A stretch of DNA of 36,278 nt from Alphaproteobacteria bacterium. Lineage in GTDB: Bacteria; Pseudomonadota; Alphaproteobacteria; JAPULJ01. The stretch spans positions 1 to 36,278 of the forward strand of contig JAPULJ010000173.1 of the NCBI GenBank assembly GCA_027295145.1, in the 5' to 3' direction. The translations under genes and the position numbers were made by a program. This document shows, piece after piece, positions 16,368-23,225 of the stretch. The number at the start of each line of letters is the position of its first letter. Position 1 is the stretch's first letter. The notes beneath the pieces are model-generated. The model had not been told where the DNA came from, ran no database searches, and was given only the letters and a program-made list of their open reading frames with translations.

Positions 16368-18041
16368 GTGCCAAAGTCCCTCATCGGCGTGCGGCCATAT
16401 ATACTGTTGGGGCTGCTGTGCTTGGCTTTCTACTTGCCGGGGCTGGGCATGTTGCCGCCAGTCGATCGCGACGAGGCGCGCTTCGCCCAGGCGACGCGCC
16501 AGATGGCGCAATCGGGCAACTACATCAACATCCAATTTCAGAATACCCCGCGGCACAAGAAACCCGGCGGCATCTATTGGCTGCAAGCGGCCTCGCTCAA
16601 AGCCTTCGGTGAGGTCGATGCAAACCGCATCTGGCCCTACCGCCTGCCCTCGATCCTCGGCGCGATTCTCGCGGTATGGCTGAGCTTTGCCCTCGGCTGT
16701 GTTCTGTTCGAGCGGCGGGTCGCCTTCCTCGGCGCGGCGTTGCTCGCCAGTTCCGTGCTTTTGGTCGTCGAGGCCCACTTAGCCAAGACCGATGCCATGT
16801 TGCTGGCCACGGTAGTAGCGGCGCAGTACGCGCTGGCGCGGATCTTCATGGCCGCGCGTGAGGGAAGGGAAACAGGCTGGGGCGAGGCCTTGCTATTCTG
16901 GGGCGCGCTGGGAGCATCGGGGCTGATCAAGGGGCCGGTTGGACCAATGGTGGCCTTGTTGACCCTCGGCGGGTTGTGGCTCAGCAATCGCCGGATGGGG
17001 CTCTTGCGCCGGCTCAAACCGCTTGTTGGAATACCTCTGACATTGGCCATCGTCGCCCCGTGGCTGATCGCGATCATGGCCGCCACCGGCGGCAGCTTCG
17101 TCGGTGATGCCGTGCGCTCCGACCTCTTGCCCAAGCTGATCTCCGGTCAGGAAAGCCATGGCTTCCCGCCGGGCTATTTCCTCCTGCTGATGACTGCGAC
17201 CCTGTGGCCGGCTTCGTTCTTTGTCTGGCACGGTCTGGTCTGGGCGTGGCGGAATCGGCGCGAGGCCCCGGTCGCCTTCTGTATCCTCTGGGTCGTGCCG
17301 TCGTGGATCGTCTTCGAGCTGGTGCCGACCAAGCTACCCCACTACATCCTGCCGCTCTATCCCGCCCTGGCCCTGATTGCCGCGCGTGCCGCGTTCGCGT
17401 TGAGCGAGGGCGGTATCATCCGCTATCGAAGCTGGGACAGCCGTTTCGCCCTTTTCGCTTTCGCCGGCATCGCGCTCGCCATCGCCGGCGGATTGGTGGC
17501 GTTGCCGATCGTCCTCGACGGGCGCTTCGATCCGGTGAGCCTCATTCCCTTGGTGGCGGCCGCCTCGGTCGCTGTCTATGCTCTGAAGCGCGCTTTCGAA
17601 CGCCGTATGGTCGCCGGATTGAGCGCGGCGATTTTCGGAGCGGCGATCATTCTGGGCTCCTCGAACCAGTGGATCTTGCCGCGCATCGATGCGCTGTGGC
17701 TGTCGCGCTCGGTTAACATGATGGTTGAACGCTCGCGCGGGGGGGTCGAACGCGTACGCGCAGGACGCCCGACCCGTCCCGTCGTCGCCGCGGCGGGCTA
17801 CCACGAGCCGAGCCTGGTCTTTATGCTGGGTCGGCCAACCAAGCTCACCAAGGCCGAGGATGTTGCACAGCTTATGCGCAAGGATTCGTCGATATTGGGC
17901 CTGATCGCGGCGGAGAATGAGGCACCGTTCCGGCGGGCGCTTGCCGGCACCGCCGTGCGCGCTATCGGGACCGCCCGCGGGTTCAATTATTCAAAAGGCC
18001 GGTGGGTTGCGCTAACACTCTATCAGTCGGTGGTGCGATGA
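16368..18041 (+). CDS. Family 39 glycosyltransferase, ArnT-like integral membrane protein
   Basis: This protein of about 557 residues has some 12 hydrophobic segments and a GT-C fold. The first periplasmic loop has PPVDRDEARFAQATRQM, matching the catalytic D-x-D-E region of ArnT and protein O-mannosyltransferases. HKKPGGIYWLQA and LVPTKLPHYILPLYPALAL are further GT39/ArnT signatures. It would transfer a sugar from a polyprenyl phosphate carrier to an envelope acceptor on the periplasmic side. GTG at 16368 with GGGAG about 11 bases upstream is chosen; an in-frame TTG at 16350 is possible. The stop overlaps the ATG of the PAP2 gene (ATGA). Confidence 0.88.
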   Translation: MPKSLIGVRPYILLGLLCLAFYLPGLGMLPPVDRDEARFAQATRQMAQSGNYINIQFQNTPRHKKPGGIYWLQAASLKAFGEVDANRIWPYRLPSILGAILAVWLSFALGCVLFERRVAFLGAALLASSVLLVVEAHLAKTDAMLLATVVAAQYALARIFMAAREGRETGWGEALLFWGALGASGLIKGPVGPMVALLTLGGLWLSNRRMGLLRRLKPLVGIPLTLAIVAPWLIAIMAATGGSFVGDAVRSDLLPKLISGQESHGFPPGYFLLLMTATLWPASFFVWHGLVWAWRNRREAPVAFCILWVVPSWIVFELVPTKLPHYILPLYPALALIAARAAFALSEGGIIRYRSWDSRFALFAFAGIALAIAGGLVALPIVLDGRFDPVSLIPLVAAASVAVYALKRAFERRMVAGLSAAIFGAAIILGSSNQWILPRIDALWLSRSVNMMVERSRGGVERVRAGRPTRPVVAAAGYHEPSLVFMLGRPTKLTKAEDVAQLMRKDSSILGLIAAENEAPFRRALAGTAVRAIGTARGFNYSKGRWVALTLYQSVVR

Positions 18042-19612
18042 ACGACGCGCACCCGACCCCTGCGCCAGTTTCGGATGATGCGCTCACGCATGTCGAGCCT
18101 CCGGGTGCCCAGGCCCGGCCAGTCGCTTACGCCCTTACCGGCTTTGTCGTCGTCTCGGTCGGTCTTGCGGTCCTGCTTCGCCTAGTGCCCGAGATCGATC
18201 TCTGGGCCCAGGGATATTTCTATCGGCAGGGCGAGGGTTTTTTTCTCAGGGATAGTCCCTTCGCCCAGTTTTTTTACAAGGGCATCAAGTGGATGACGCC
18301 CGTCTTGGTGATCGGGCTGATCGCGGTGATCGGGCTCGGTCTAACCAGTTCCTTGCGCCGGTTGTCCGGCCTACGCCGACCGGCGATCGTGCTGCTTGCT
18401 TGCTTGGCCATCGGCTCGGGGCTCGTCGTCAACGCCACGTTTAAGGACAATTGGGGGCGCGCGCGTCCGTCGCAGATCACCGAGTTCGGCGGCAAGAAAA
18501 CCTTCACAGCTCCTTTCGTCATTGCCGATCAGTGCAAGCGCAATTGCTCGTTCGTGGCCGGCCATCCTTCGATACTGTTTGCATTTTTCGGTCTTGCCCT
18601 GTTCGCCCGGAAGCGGCGCGCGCTGGCGATCGGAACGGTTGCCGTGCTTGGCGGACTCGCCGGCCTCGCCCGGATCATGCAAGGCGCCCATTTCTTCTCC
18701 GATGTCGTGTTTTCAGGCGTCTTCATGTTCGTCACTTCTTGGATGCTCTACCGGCTGGTGATTGCAGCGCCTGAGATCAGCGGGCCGTTTTCACTGAAAG
18801 CGCCGCCGGCTATGCAGCGTGTCGGTGCCGAGCTGTGGGCGTTGATCCGGCAGCTAATCGCGATCGCCACGACAAGACCACTCGCCGATGCTCCGCCGCC
18901 CATAACCGTTCGCCAGCTATCGACGGCGGCACTGGCCGGCGTCGGTGTTGCGGCCCTGTGCATTGCCGGAATACTGTGGATCGACCGACCATTCGCGCTG
19001 CTGCTGAAGGAGCATACGGCGATTCTCGCCCTGGCCATCAAGCCGTTCTCCGAGTTGGGCGAGCCGACCATGTGGATTGGCGTGTCCTCGATCATGGGGA
19101 TCGCTCTGTGGCTGGCGATGCGCCGGTCGAGTGAACCTAAACGCGAAGCTGCTTACCGTCTCGGCTGGCAGCAATCGCTATACCTCCTCCTTTGCGTGGG
19201 AACCGCCAGCGCCGTTGCACCATTGGTCAAGATCGTGTTCGGGCGCGCACGCACTCGCCTGTTGTTCAACGACGGCGTCTACGAGTTTCGTTTTTTCGAG
19301 ATCGATTCGGGATACTGGTCATTTCCTTCGGGGCACGTTGCAACGATCACCGCGGTCGCGGTCGCGCTCTATTTTCTGTGGCCGCGTTTTGTGCGCTACT
19401 ATGTGGCGATCGTTGTTGTGGTCACTCTCAGCCGTCTGGTTCAGACGGTTCATTTCCCCAGCGATGTGATCTTTTCGATTTACCTTTCGACGCTCCTGTG
19501 CCTGATGACGAAACGCTGGTTCCAGCGCCGGGGGTTCGAGATATTCGGCCGCGAAGCGGGCGCCTGCCGTGCGCCGCCGGATCGGCCTCGCCGGCCGGCA
19601 CCAGCAGAGTAG
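18038..19612 (+). CDS. Membrane phosphatase with two tandem PAP2 domains
   Basis: This 524-residue polytopic protein contains two complete PAP2/acid phosphatase modules. The first has K136-x6-RP (KDNWGRARP), VAGHPS with H176, and R212, H218, D222 in ARIMQGAHFFSD. The second has K398-x6-R (KIVFGRART), FPSGH with H433, and R466, H472, D476 in SRLVQTVHFPSD. Such domains remove phosphate from lipid A, undecaprenyl pyrophosphate or phosphatidate (LpxE, LpxF, PgpB, BacA-like activities). Being coupled to an ArnT-like GT39 and near a GT2/LABN pair, it may dephosphorylate lipid A or recycle the polyprenyl carrier. Two full modules in one chain are less usual than a single one. Start: ATG at 18038 overlapping the previous stop. 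Confidence 0.87.
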   Translation: MNDAHPTPAPVSDDALTHVEPPGAQARPVAYALTGFVVVSVGLAVLLRLVPEIDLWAQGYFYRQGEGFFLRDSPFAQFFYKGIKWMTPVLVIGLIAVIGLGLTSSLRRLSGLRRPAIVLLACLAIGSGLVVNATFKDNWGRARPSQITEFGGKKTFTAPFVIADQCKRNCSFVAGHPSILFAFFGLALFARKRRALAIGTVAVLGGLAGLARIMQGAHFFSDVVFSGVFMFVTSWMLYRLVIAAPEISGPFSLKAPPAMQRVGAELWALIRQLIAIATTRPLADAPPPITVRQLSTAALAGVGVAALCIAGILWIDRPFALLLKEHTAILALAIKPFSELGEPTMWIGVSSIMGIALWLAMRRSSEPKREAAYRLGWQQSLYLLLCVGTASAVAPLVKIVFGRARTRLLFNDGVYEFRFFEIDSGYWSFPSGHVATITAVAVALYFLWPRFVRYYVAIVVVVTLSRLVQTVHFPSDVIFSIYLSTLLCLMTKRWFQRRGFEIFGREAGACRAPPDRPRRPAPAE

Positions 19613-19621
19613 GGCGCGAAG

Positions 19622-20467
19622 TTGCCAGCGAGCGAAAAATTCGAGGACTGGATCGGGCGATCTGAAATCGCCGAGGATATCCTGACCCCACGCATGGCCG
19701 CGCACATGGCCGCGAGCCTCGGTGCGCAGGGCGTGGGTGTGGAACCAGGCGACGCCTTGCCGGTCGGCTGGCAGTGGATGGTCTGCGCCGATGGGCCGGC
19801 GGCCAGCGAACTTGCGCGCGACGGCCTGCCCGAGCGCGGCGGCCTGCTGCCTCCCATTGCCCTGCCGAGACGCATGTGGGCGGGCGGGAATATGCGCTTT
19901 CACCAGCCCCTGCGCGTTGGCGAAAAGGTCCGGCGGACGACCGAGGTCAAGGACATCATATTCAAGGAGGGACGCAGCGGCGCCATTGCATTCGTTGCGA
20001 TGGGCTTCGCCTATTCAGGTGAACAGGGGTTGGCCATCGAAGAGCAGATGGACATCGCCTACCGCGCCGAGAAAATGCCGGGTGAGGCCCCGCCGCCGCC
20101 AGTTGCACCTCCCGCCGAAGCCATCTGGCGGCGCACCATCGAGCCCGACCCGGTATTGCTGTTCCGCTATTCGGCGCTGACCTTCAACAGCCACCGGATC
20201 CACTACGATCAACCTTACGTGACCGAGATTGAGGGCTACCCAGGCTTGCTCGTCCACGGTCCCCTCATCGCCACCCTGTTGTTCGACCTGATGCGCCGCA
20301 ACACCGATAAACCGCCGGCCCAGCTCTCCTACCGCGCTATGCGCCCGCTCTTCGCCACTGCCCCCTTCGAAGTCTGCGGCGCCCCAGGTGAAGACGCCAA
20401 GTCCTGCACCCTATGGGCCCTCGACCCCGAGGGCGCCGTGGCGATGCAGGTGGAGGTTGGGTTCTGA
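19622..20467 (+). CDS. Two-domain hot-dog (MaoC-like) acyl-CoA hydratase, mesaconyl-C4-CoA hydratase/HTD2 type
   Basis: This 281-residue protein has an N-terminal FAS1-like dehydratase domain (about 1-150, with LPRRMWAGGNMRFHQPLRVGE) and a C-terminal hot-dog domain with the hydratase signature FRYSALTFNSHRIHYD (181-196) followed by GYPGLLVHGP. N189, H191 and D196 fit the active-site pattern. The family includes mesaconyl-C4-CoA hydratase, itaconyl-CoA/mesaconyl-CoA enzymes and mitochondrial 3-hydroxyacyl-thioester dehydratase 2. The start is TTG at 19622, 9 bp after the PAP2 stop, with AGGGCG upstream; no ATG is placed well enough to keep the conserved N-terminus. The link to the preceding lipid genes is only positional. 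Confidence 0.82.
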   Translation: MPASEKFEDWIGRSEIAEDILTPRMAAHMAASLGAQGVGVEPGDALPVGWQWMVCADGPAASELARDGLPERGGLLPPIALPRRMWAGGNMRFHQPLRVGEKVRRTTEVKDIIFKEGRSGAIAFVAMGFAYSGEQGLAIEEQMDIAYRAEKMPGEAPPPPVAPPAEAIWRRTIEPDPVLLFRYSALTFNSHRIHYDQPYVTEIEGYPGLLVHGPLIATLLFDLMRRNTDKPPAQLSYRAMRPLFATAPFEVCGAPGEDAKSCTLWALDPEGAVAMQVEVGF

Positions 20468-20606
20468 TCCTAAATGCTTGGTGCCCGGCTTTCGGCAAGC
20501 CCGCTCGTCGGTAAGCTCAGAAGCGACCGCCCGGTGACTGAGGGAACATACAACCGCGCATTCTTATGATCGGTTGATAAACGGCTGCATTTCAGGACCC
20601 TCCGGA

Positions 20607-21473
20607 TCACCCCCCGTCCGCCGCCGACCCCTCCAATGTGGCGGGGCCGGGCTTGGTAAAATCGCGATCGTGATCGAGCGAAGGGACGCGGGCGCGGGTC
20701 TTGGCGACCTTCGCCATATCGATCTCGGCCAGGATCACGCCTTCTGCATCACCGCCATCGGCAAGCACTTCGCCCCAGGGATCGACGATCAGTGAATGGC
20801 CGTAGGTCTTACGGCCTTGCGCGTGCTCGCCGCATTGCGCGGGCGCGAATATAAAGCAGCCGGTCTCGATCGCCCGCGCCTGTACCAGAATGTGCCAGTG
20901 TGCGCGCCCGGTCGTTCGGGTGAAGGCTGCGGGAATGGTGATCAGTGAGGCGCCGGCATGGGCAAGCTCGCGGTAGAGTTGGGGAAAACGCATGTCGTAA
21001 CAGATCGACAGCCCCATCAGCCCCCAGGGGCTAGGCGCGATCACGGCCTGTGCGCCGGGATGGACATTGTCCGATTCGCGGTACCACTCGTCCTCGCGCA
21101 AATTGACGTCGAAGAGGTGGATCTTATCGTAGCGGGCGACGATGCCGCCGCTGGCGTCGATCAAGAATGACCGGTTAGCGATCTTGTCCGATCCCGGATC
21201 GCGGATCGACAGCGAGCCGATGAGGATCCAGGCGCCGGTCTCGCTGGCAAGTGCGCAAAAAGTGGCGAGGCCGGGATGCTCGGGCTCGGGAGGAGCTTTC
21301 TCGAGCGCGGTATCCACGTCGGGCTCGATCATCGTCGCATTCTCGGGTAGGGCGATGAAATCGGCGCCGCGTTTTCGCGCTTCATGGATCAGGGCTGTCG
21401 CCCGCTCGACATTAGGGCCAATCTCGGGCCCGGCGGTTAGTTGCACGCAAGCTGCTGTGAAGCGCGCGTTCAT
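20607..21473 (-). CDS. Carbon-nitrogen hydrolase, Nit1/Nit2-type (omega-amidase or deaminated glutathione amidase)
   Basis: This 288-residue nitrilase-superfamily enzyme has the catalytic triad E44 (ALPENA), K117 (RYDKIHLFDV) and C158 (GLSICYDMRFPQLYREL). The DVN segment and the FxRP-to-MRFPQ context are those of Nit proteins, which hydrolyse deaminated glutathione or alpha-ketoglutaramate. It overlaps grxC by 4 bp (ATGA), a conserved alphaproteobacterial pairing that supports a housekeeping glutathione-repair role rather than a part in the catabolic clusters. The 140-bp stretch to the converging hydratase gene has only a small GGCTT/AAGCC hairpin (20487-20501) without a U-run. Confidence 0.88.
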   Translation of the reverse strand: MNARFTAACVQLTAGPEIGPNVERATALIHEARKRGADFIALPENATMIEPDVDTALEKAPPEPEHPGLATFCALASETGAWILIGSLSIRDPGSDKIANRSFLIDASGGIVARYDKIHLFDVNLREDEWYRESDNVHPGAQAVIAPSPWGLMGLSICYDMRFPQLYRELAHAGASLITIPAAFTRTTGRAHWHILVQARAIETGCFIFAPAQCGEHAQGRKTYGHSLIVDPWGEVLADGGDAEGVILAEIDMAKVAKTRARVPSLDHDRDFTKPGPATLEGSAADGG

Positions 21474-21733
21474 GCGAGTGAGGTCAGCAGGCGGTCAAGC
21501 TCGCCCGCCGATTCCAGCGCCTGGAGTTCTTCGGAGCCGCCAATATGCCGCTCGCCGATCCAAATTTGCGGCACACTGGTTTCCCCGCCGGCCTTGGCGG
21601 CCATCTCGGCCCGGTGTTTGGGTCTGAAGGTGACGTCTATCTCCTCATACGCTACGCCCTTGCCGTCGAGCAGCGCCTTGGCGCGATAACAGAATGCGCA
21701 TAATCCCGTCGTATAGATCGTGATACCGGACAT
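21470..21733 (-). CDS. grxC: Glutaredoxin 3
   Basis: This 87-residue thioredoxin-fold protein has the redox motif C12-A-F-C15, TSVPQIWIGERHIGGSEEL with the cis-proline TVP-like turn, and the GG-S-E/D glutathione-binding segment. It reduces disulfides and glutathione mixed disulfides in the cytoplasm. The active site reads CAFC rather than the usual CPYC. It starts at ATG 21733 and is translationally coupled to the Nit amidase. A TATAAT on the minus strand (21799-21794) about 60 bp upstream is a possible -10 element. Confidence 0.93.
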   Translation of the reverse strand: MSGITIYTTGLCAFCYRAKALLDGKGVAYEEIDVTFRPKHRAEMAAKAGGETSVPQIWIGERHIGGSEELQALESAGELDRLLTSLA

Positions 21734-21882
21734 TCACGTCTCCGTTTCTTGGAAATCGCCCACATCCCTGCTAAATTTTCCCAATATGGACCAATTATAT
21801 TCGTCGGAACTTTTATATTGTGCTTTCGCCTGATTTTTACACGAATTCCGACGTTCTCAAAGCGGACGACCGGCTGCCACGC

Positions 21883-21910
21883 AAAAAAAGAGGGCCGGCA
21901 GAGCCGGCCC
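21883..21910 (-). terminator. Strong intrinsic terminator
   Basis: On the minus strand GGGCCGGC (21910-21903), loop TCT, GCCGGCCC (21899-21892) and then TC followed by seven T (21889-21883) form an 8-bp GC-rich stem with a U-tract. It ends transcription arriving from 22.1 kb or from the Crp gene and insulates grxC. The other strand has no U-run at the right end, so it works one way. Confidence 0.88.
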
Positions 21911-22089
21911 GAGTTTGGGGTCTGGAGAGAAGGCTCGAAAATCGAGCCTCGGGGAGGGAGCGAAAGGGAAGACATGACCCCGTGACCGGGGAGGGAGGGA
22001 TAAGCCGCAAGGGGGGGGTGCGGCTATGTGGTCACGAAATCGAAATCCTCCTTCGCGCTAACTCCGTGTGGCGGCAGTGCCGCCGACAG
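21883..22089 (-). ncRNA. Candidate Crp-controlled small RNA with C-rich loops
   Basis: The 505 bp between grxC and the Crp gene contain no convincing protein gene. On the minus strand, between a Crp-type promoter and a strong terminator, about 205 nt can form five consecutive hairpins: GGCGGC/GCCGCC (22084-22070), AGCCGCA/TGCGGCT with a loop of eight C (22025-22003), CCCCG/CGGGG (21991-21978), AGGCTCGA/TCGAGCCT (21949-21931) and the terminator stem. The single-stranded parts carry CCCTCCCTCCCC and CTCCCTCCCC. C- or CU-rich loops that pair with Shine-Dalgarno sequences are a hallmark of trans-acting sRNAs in alphaproteobacteria, such as the CcsR/cuckoo RNAs. Ends are inferred; the alternative is a long structured 3' untranslated region of the Crp mRNA. 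Confidence 0.6.
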
Positions 22090-22096
22090 GAGTGAC

Positions 22097-22137
22097 CTTA
22101 TGGGACGGGAGAGATCGGCGCTGTGACGGTCGTCACA
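22097..22137 (-). promoter_or_regulatory. Crp-type binding site with a class II-like promoter
   Basis: TGTGA-N6-TCACA at 22122-22137 is a perfect Crp consensus palindrome (extended arms GCTGTGAC/GTCACAGC). On the minus strand CATAAG (22102-22097) is a -10 candidate; the implied start near 22088-22090 puts the site centre about 40-41 bp upstream, the class II activation spacing. On the plus strand TATAAA (22153-22158) is also near but would drive only antisense RNA into the Crp gene end. The neighbouring Crp protein has the RETVAR helix known to read TGTGA. Confidence 0.65.
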
Positions 22138-22238
22138 GCTGGAGGAGTTTTTTATAAATTTGTCAGGAATGCCGGTAATCGGCGAATTCGTTGAGCTATT
22201 TCCGCCAAATAAACCGTTGGCCCAACGTTGGCGGGGAA

Positions 22239-22937
22239 TTAATTCCCGCCGGGTCCCTCGACGATCTCTTCGAGCTGATTAATATCGCTAACGAGGAGCG
22301 CATCGTCTTCTCGTTTGGCAATTCCCTTGCGCGAGAGATCGGAAAGAGCCCGGGCGACTGTTTCGCGTGTTGTCCCGGCGCGGCTGGCGACATCGGAATG
22401 GACCGGAACCGGGCGGATCGTGGAGCTATTGTCATCGCCGGCGTTCTCGCGAGCGAGACGCAGGATCTCGGCATAGACGCGGGAATAGGCGCCCAGGGTG
22501 CTGAGATCCATGATCCGATCGGTCGACCCGCGAATGATCTCGACAAGACGGATCATGACGCTGAGCGCGAATTCGGGATTTTCAGCCAAAGACTGGCGAA
22601 ATTGTTCGGGCGACATGGCTGCCACGGTGGTGTTATTGAGCGCCACCACGTTGGCCGAGCGCGGCGCACCATCGATCGCCGACAGCTCGCCGAAGACACC
22701 GCCGGCGCCGAGATCATCATAGCTCACTTCGCGTCCGGTATAGGAGTAGTTGACCACCCGAACCTTCCCGCGGACGACGAAGAACACATCGCCGGTGTCG
22801 CTGTCGCGGTCGATGATTTGCTCATCGCGGGTGAATTCACGCCAGCGGCACAGGGATTCGAGCTTTTGCCGTCCCGCCTCGGACATCGGCTCCAGAATTC
22901 CAATACCCTTGAGTGAGTGTTTCCCGGCTGCTGTCAT
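22239..22937 (-). CDS. Crp/Fnr family regulator, cAMP-binding type
   Basis: This 232-residue regulator has an N-terminal cyclic-nucleotide domain with the phosphate-binding cassette VFGELSAIDGAPRSANV (81-97), keeping G83, E84, R93 and S94, equivalent to Gly71, Glu72, Arg82 and Ser83 of E. coli Crp. A dimerisation helix follows (about 110-145), then a winged helix with recognition sequence TTRETVARAL (RETVAR at 191-196; RETVGR in E. coli). No N-terminal Fe-S cysteines of the Fnr type are present. It should bind cAMP and TGTGA-N6-TCACA sites; one lies about 100 bp past its stop. Start: ATG at 22937 with GGGGAG upstream. A palindrome GGCGGG-AATTAATT-CCCCGCC spans the stop codon and may stabilise the mRNA 3' end. 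Confidence 0.9.
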   Translation of the reverse strand: MTAAGKHSLKGIGILEPMSEAGRQKLESLCRWREFTRDEQIIDRDSDTGDVFFVVRGKVRVVNYSYTGREVSYDDLGAGGVFGELSAIDGAPRSANVVALNNTTVAAMSPEQFRQSLAENPEFALSVMIRLVEIIRGSTDRIMDLSTLGAYSRVYAEILRLARENAGDDNSSTIRPVPVHSDVASRAGTTRETVARALSDLSRKGIAKREDDALLVSDINQLEEIVEGPGGN

Positions 22938-23225
22938 TGGCCGCGCTCCCCAGCCTTTTTGGCTTTATGAGAATTTGTCTCCGTTACGGGACCCCATCCC
23001 GATCGGGCCGGCAGTAACCCCATCCCTGAAATACCAAAGAGGCGATCCTCCGTCTATTCTATTCGCCTTCGCCCATATCGACATTCCCGACGGAGTCAAA
23101 CCCTACGTCCACATGGCCGCGGTGGCAAATGTCGAAGGGGTGTATGCCGTTGCGGAATGAAACGACTCGGATGCTGAAGAATCGTCGGGAAGACTTCGAG
23201 TTTGGCGCGCCTTTTATGAGGCGTG
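22938..23225. other. Intergenic stretch upstream of the Crp gene, without a clear gene
   Basis: These 288 bp must hold the Crp promoter, but I see no convincing -35/-10 pair. The plus strand has a short in-frame piece ending at 23160 (...HMAAVANVEGVYAVAE) whose composition looks protein-like, possibly the end of a decayed gene, but no start site or family was recognised. Confidence 0.4.

Noticed and set aside
21652-21975. Minus-strand open frame of 107 codons between grxC and the Crp gene
   Set aside because: It reads through the strong terminator and has no ribosome site or recognisable composition.
21883-22089. 6S RNA
   Set aside because: A long two-armed rod with a large central bubble is not formed; instead several separate local hairpins and a terminator are seen.
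22750-23160. Plus-strand open frame of 136 codons
   Set aside because: Most of it is antisense to the Crp gene; only the last 40 codons look protein-like, with no start signal, so at best a remnant.
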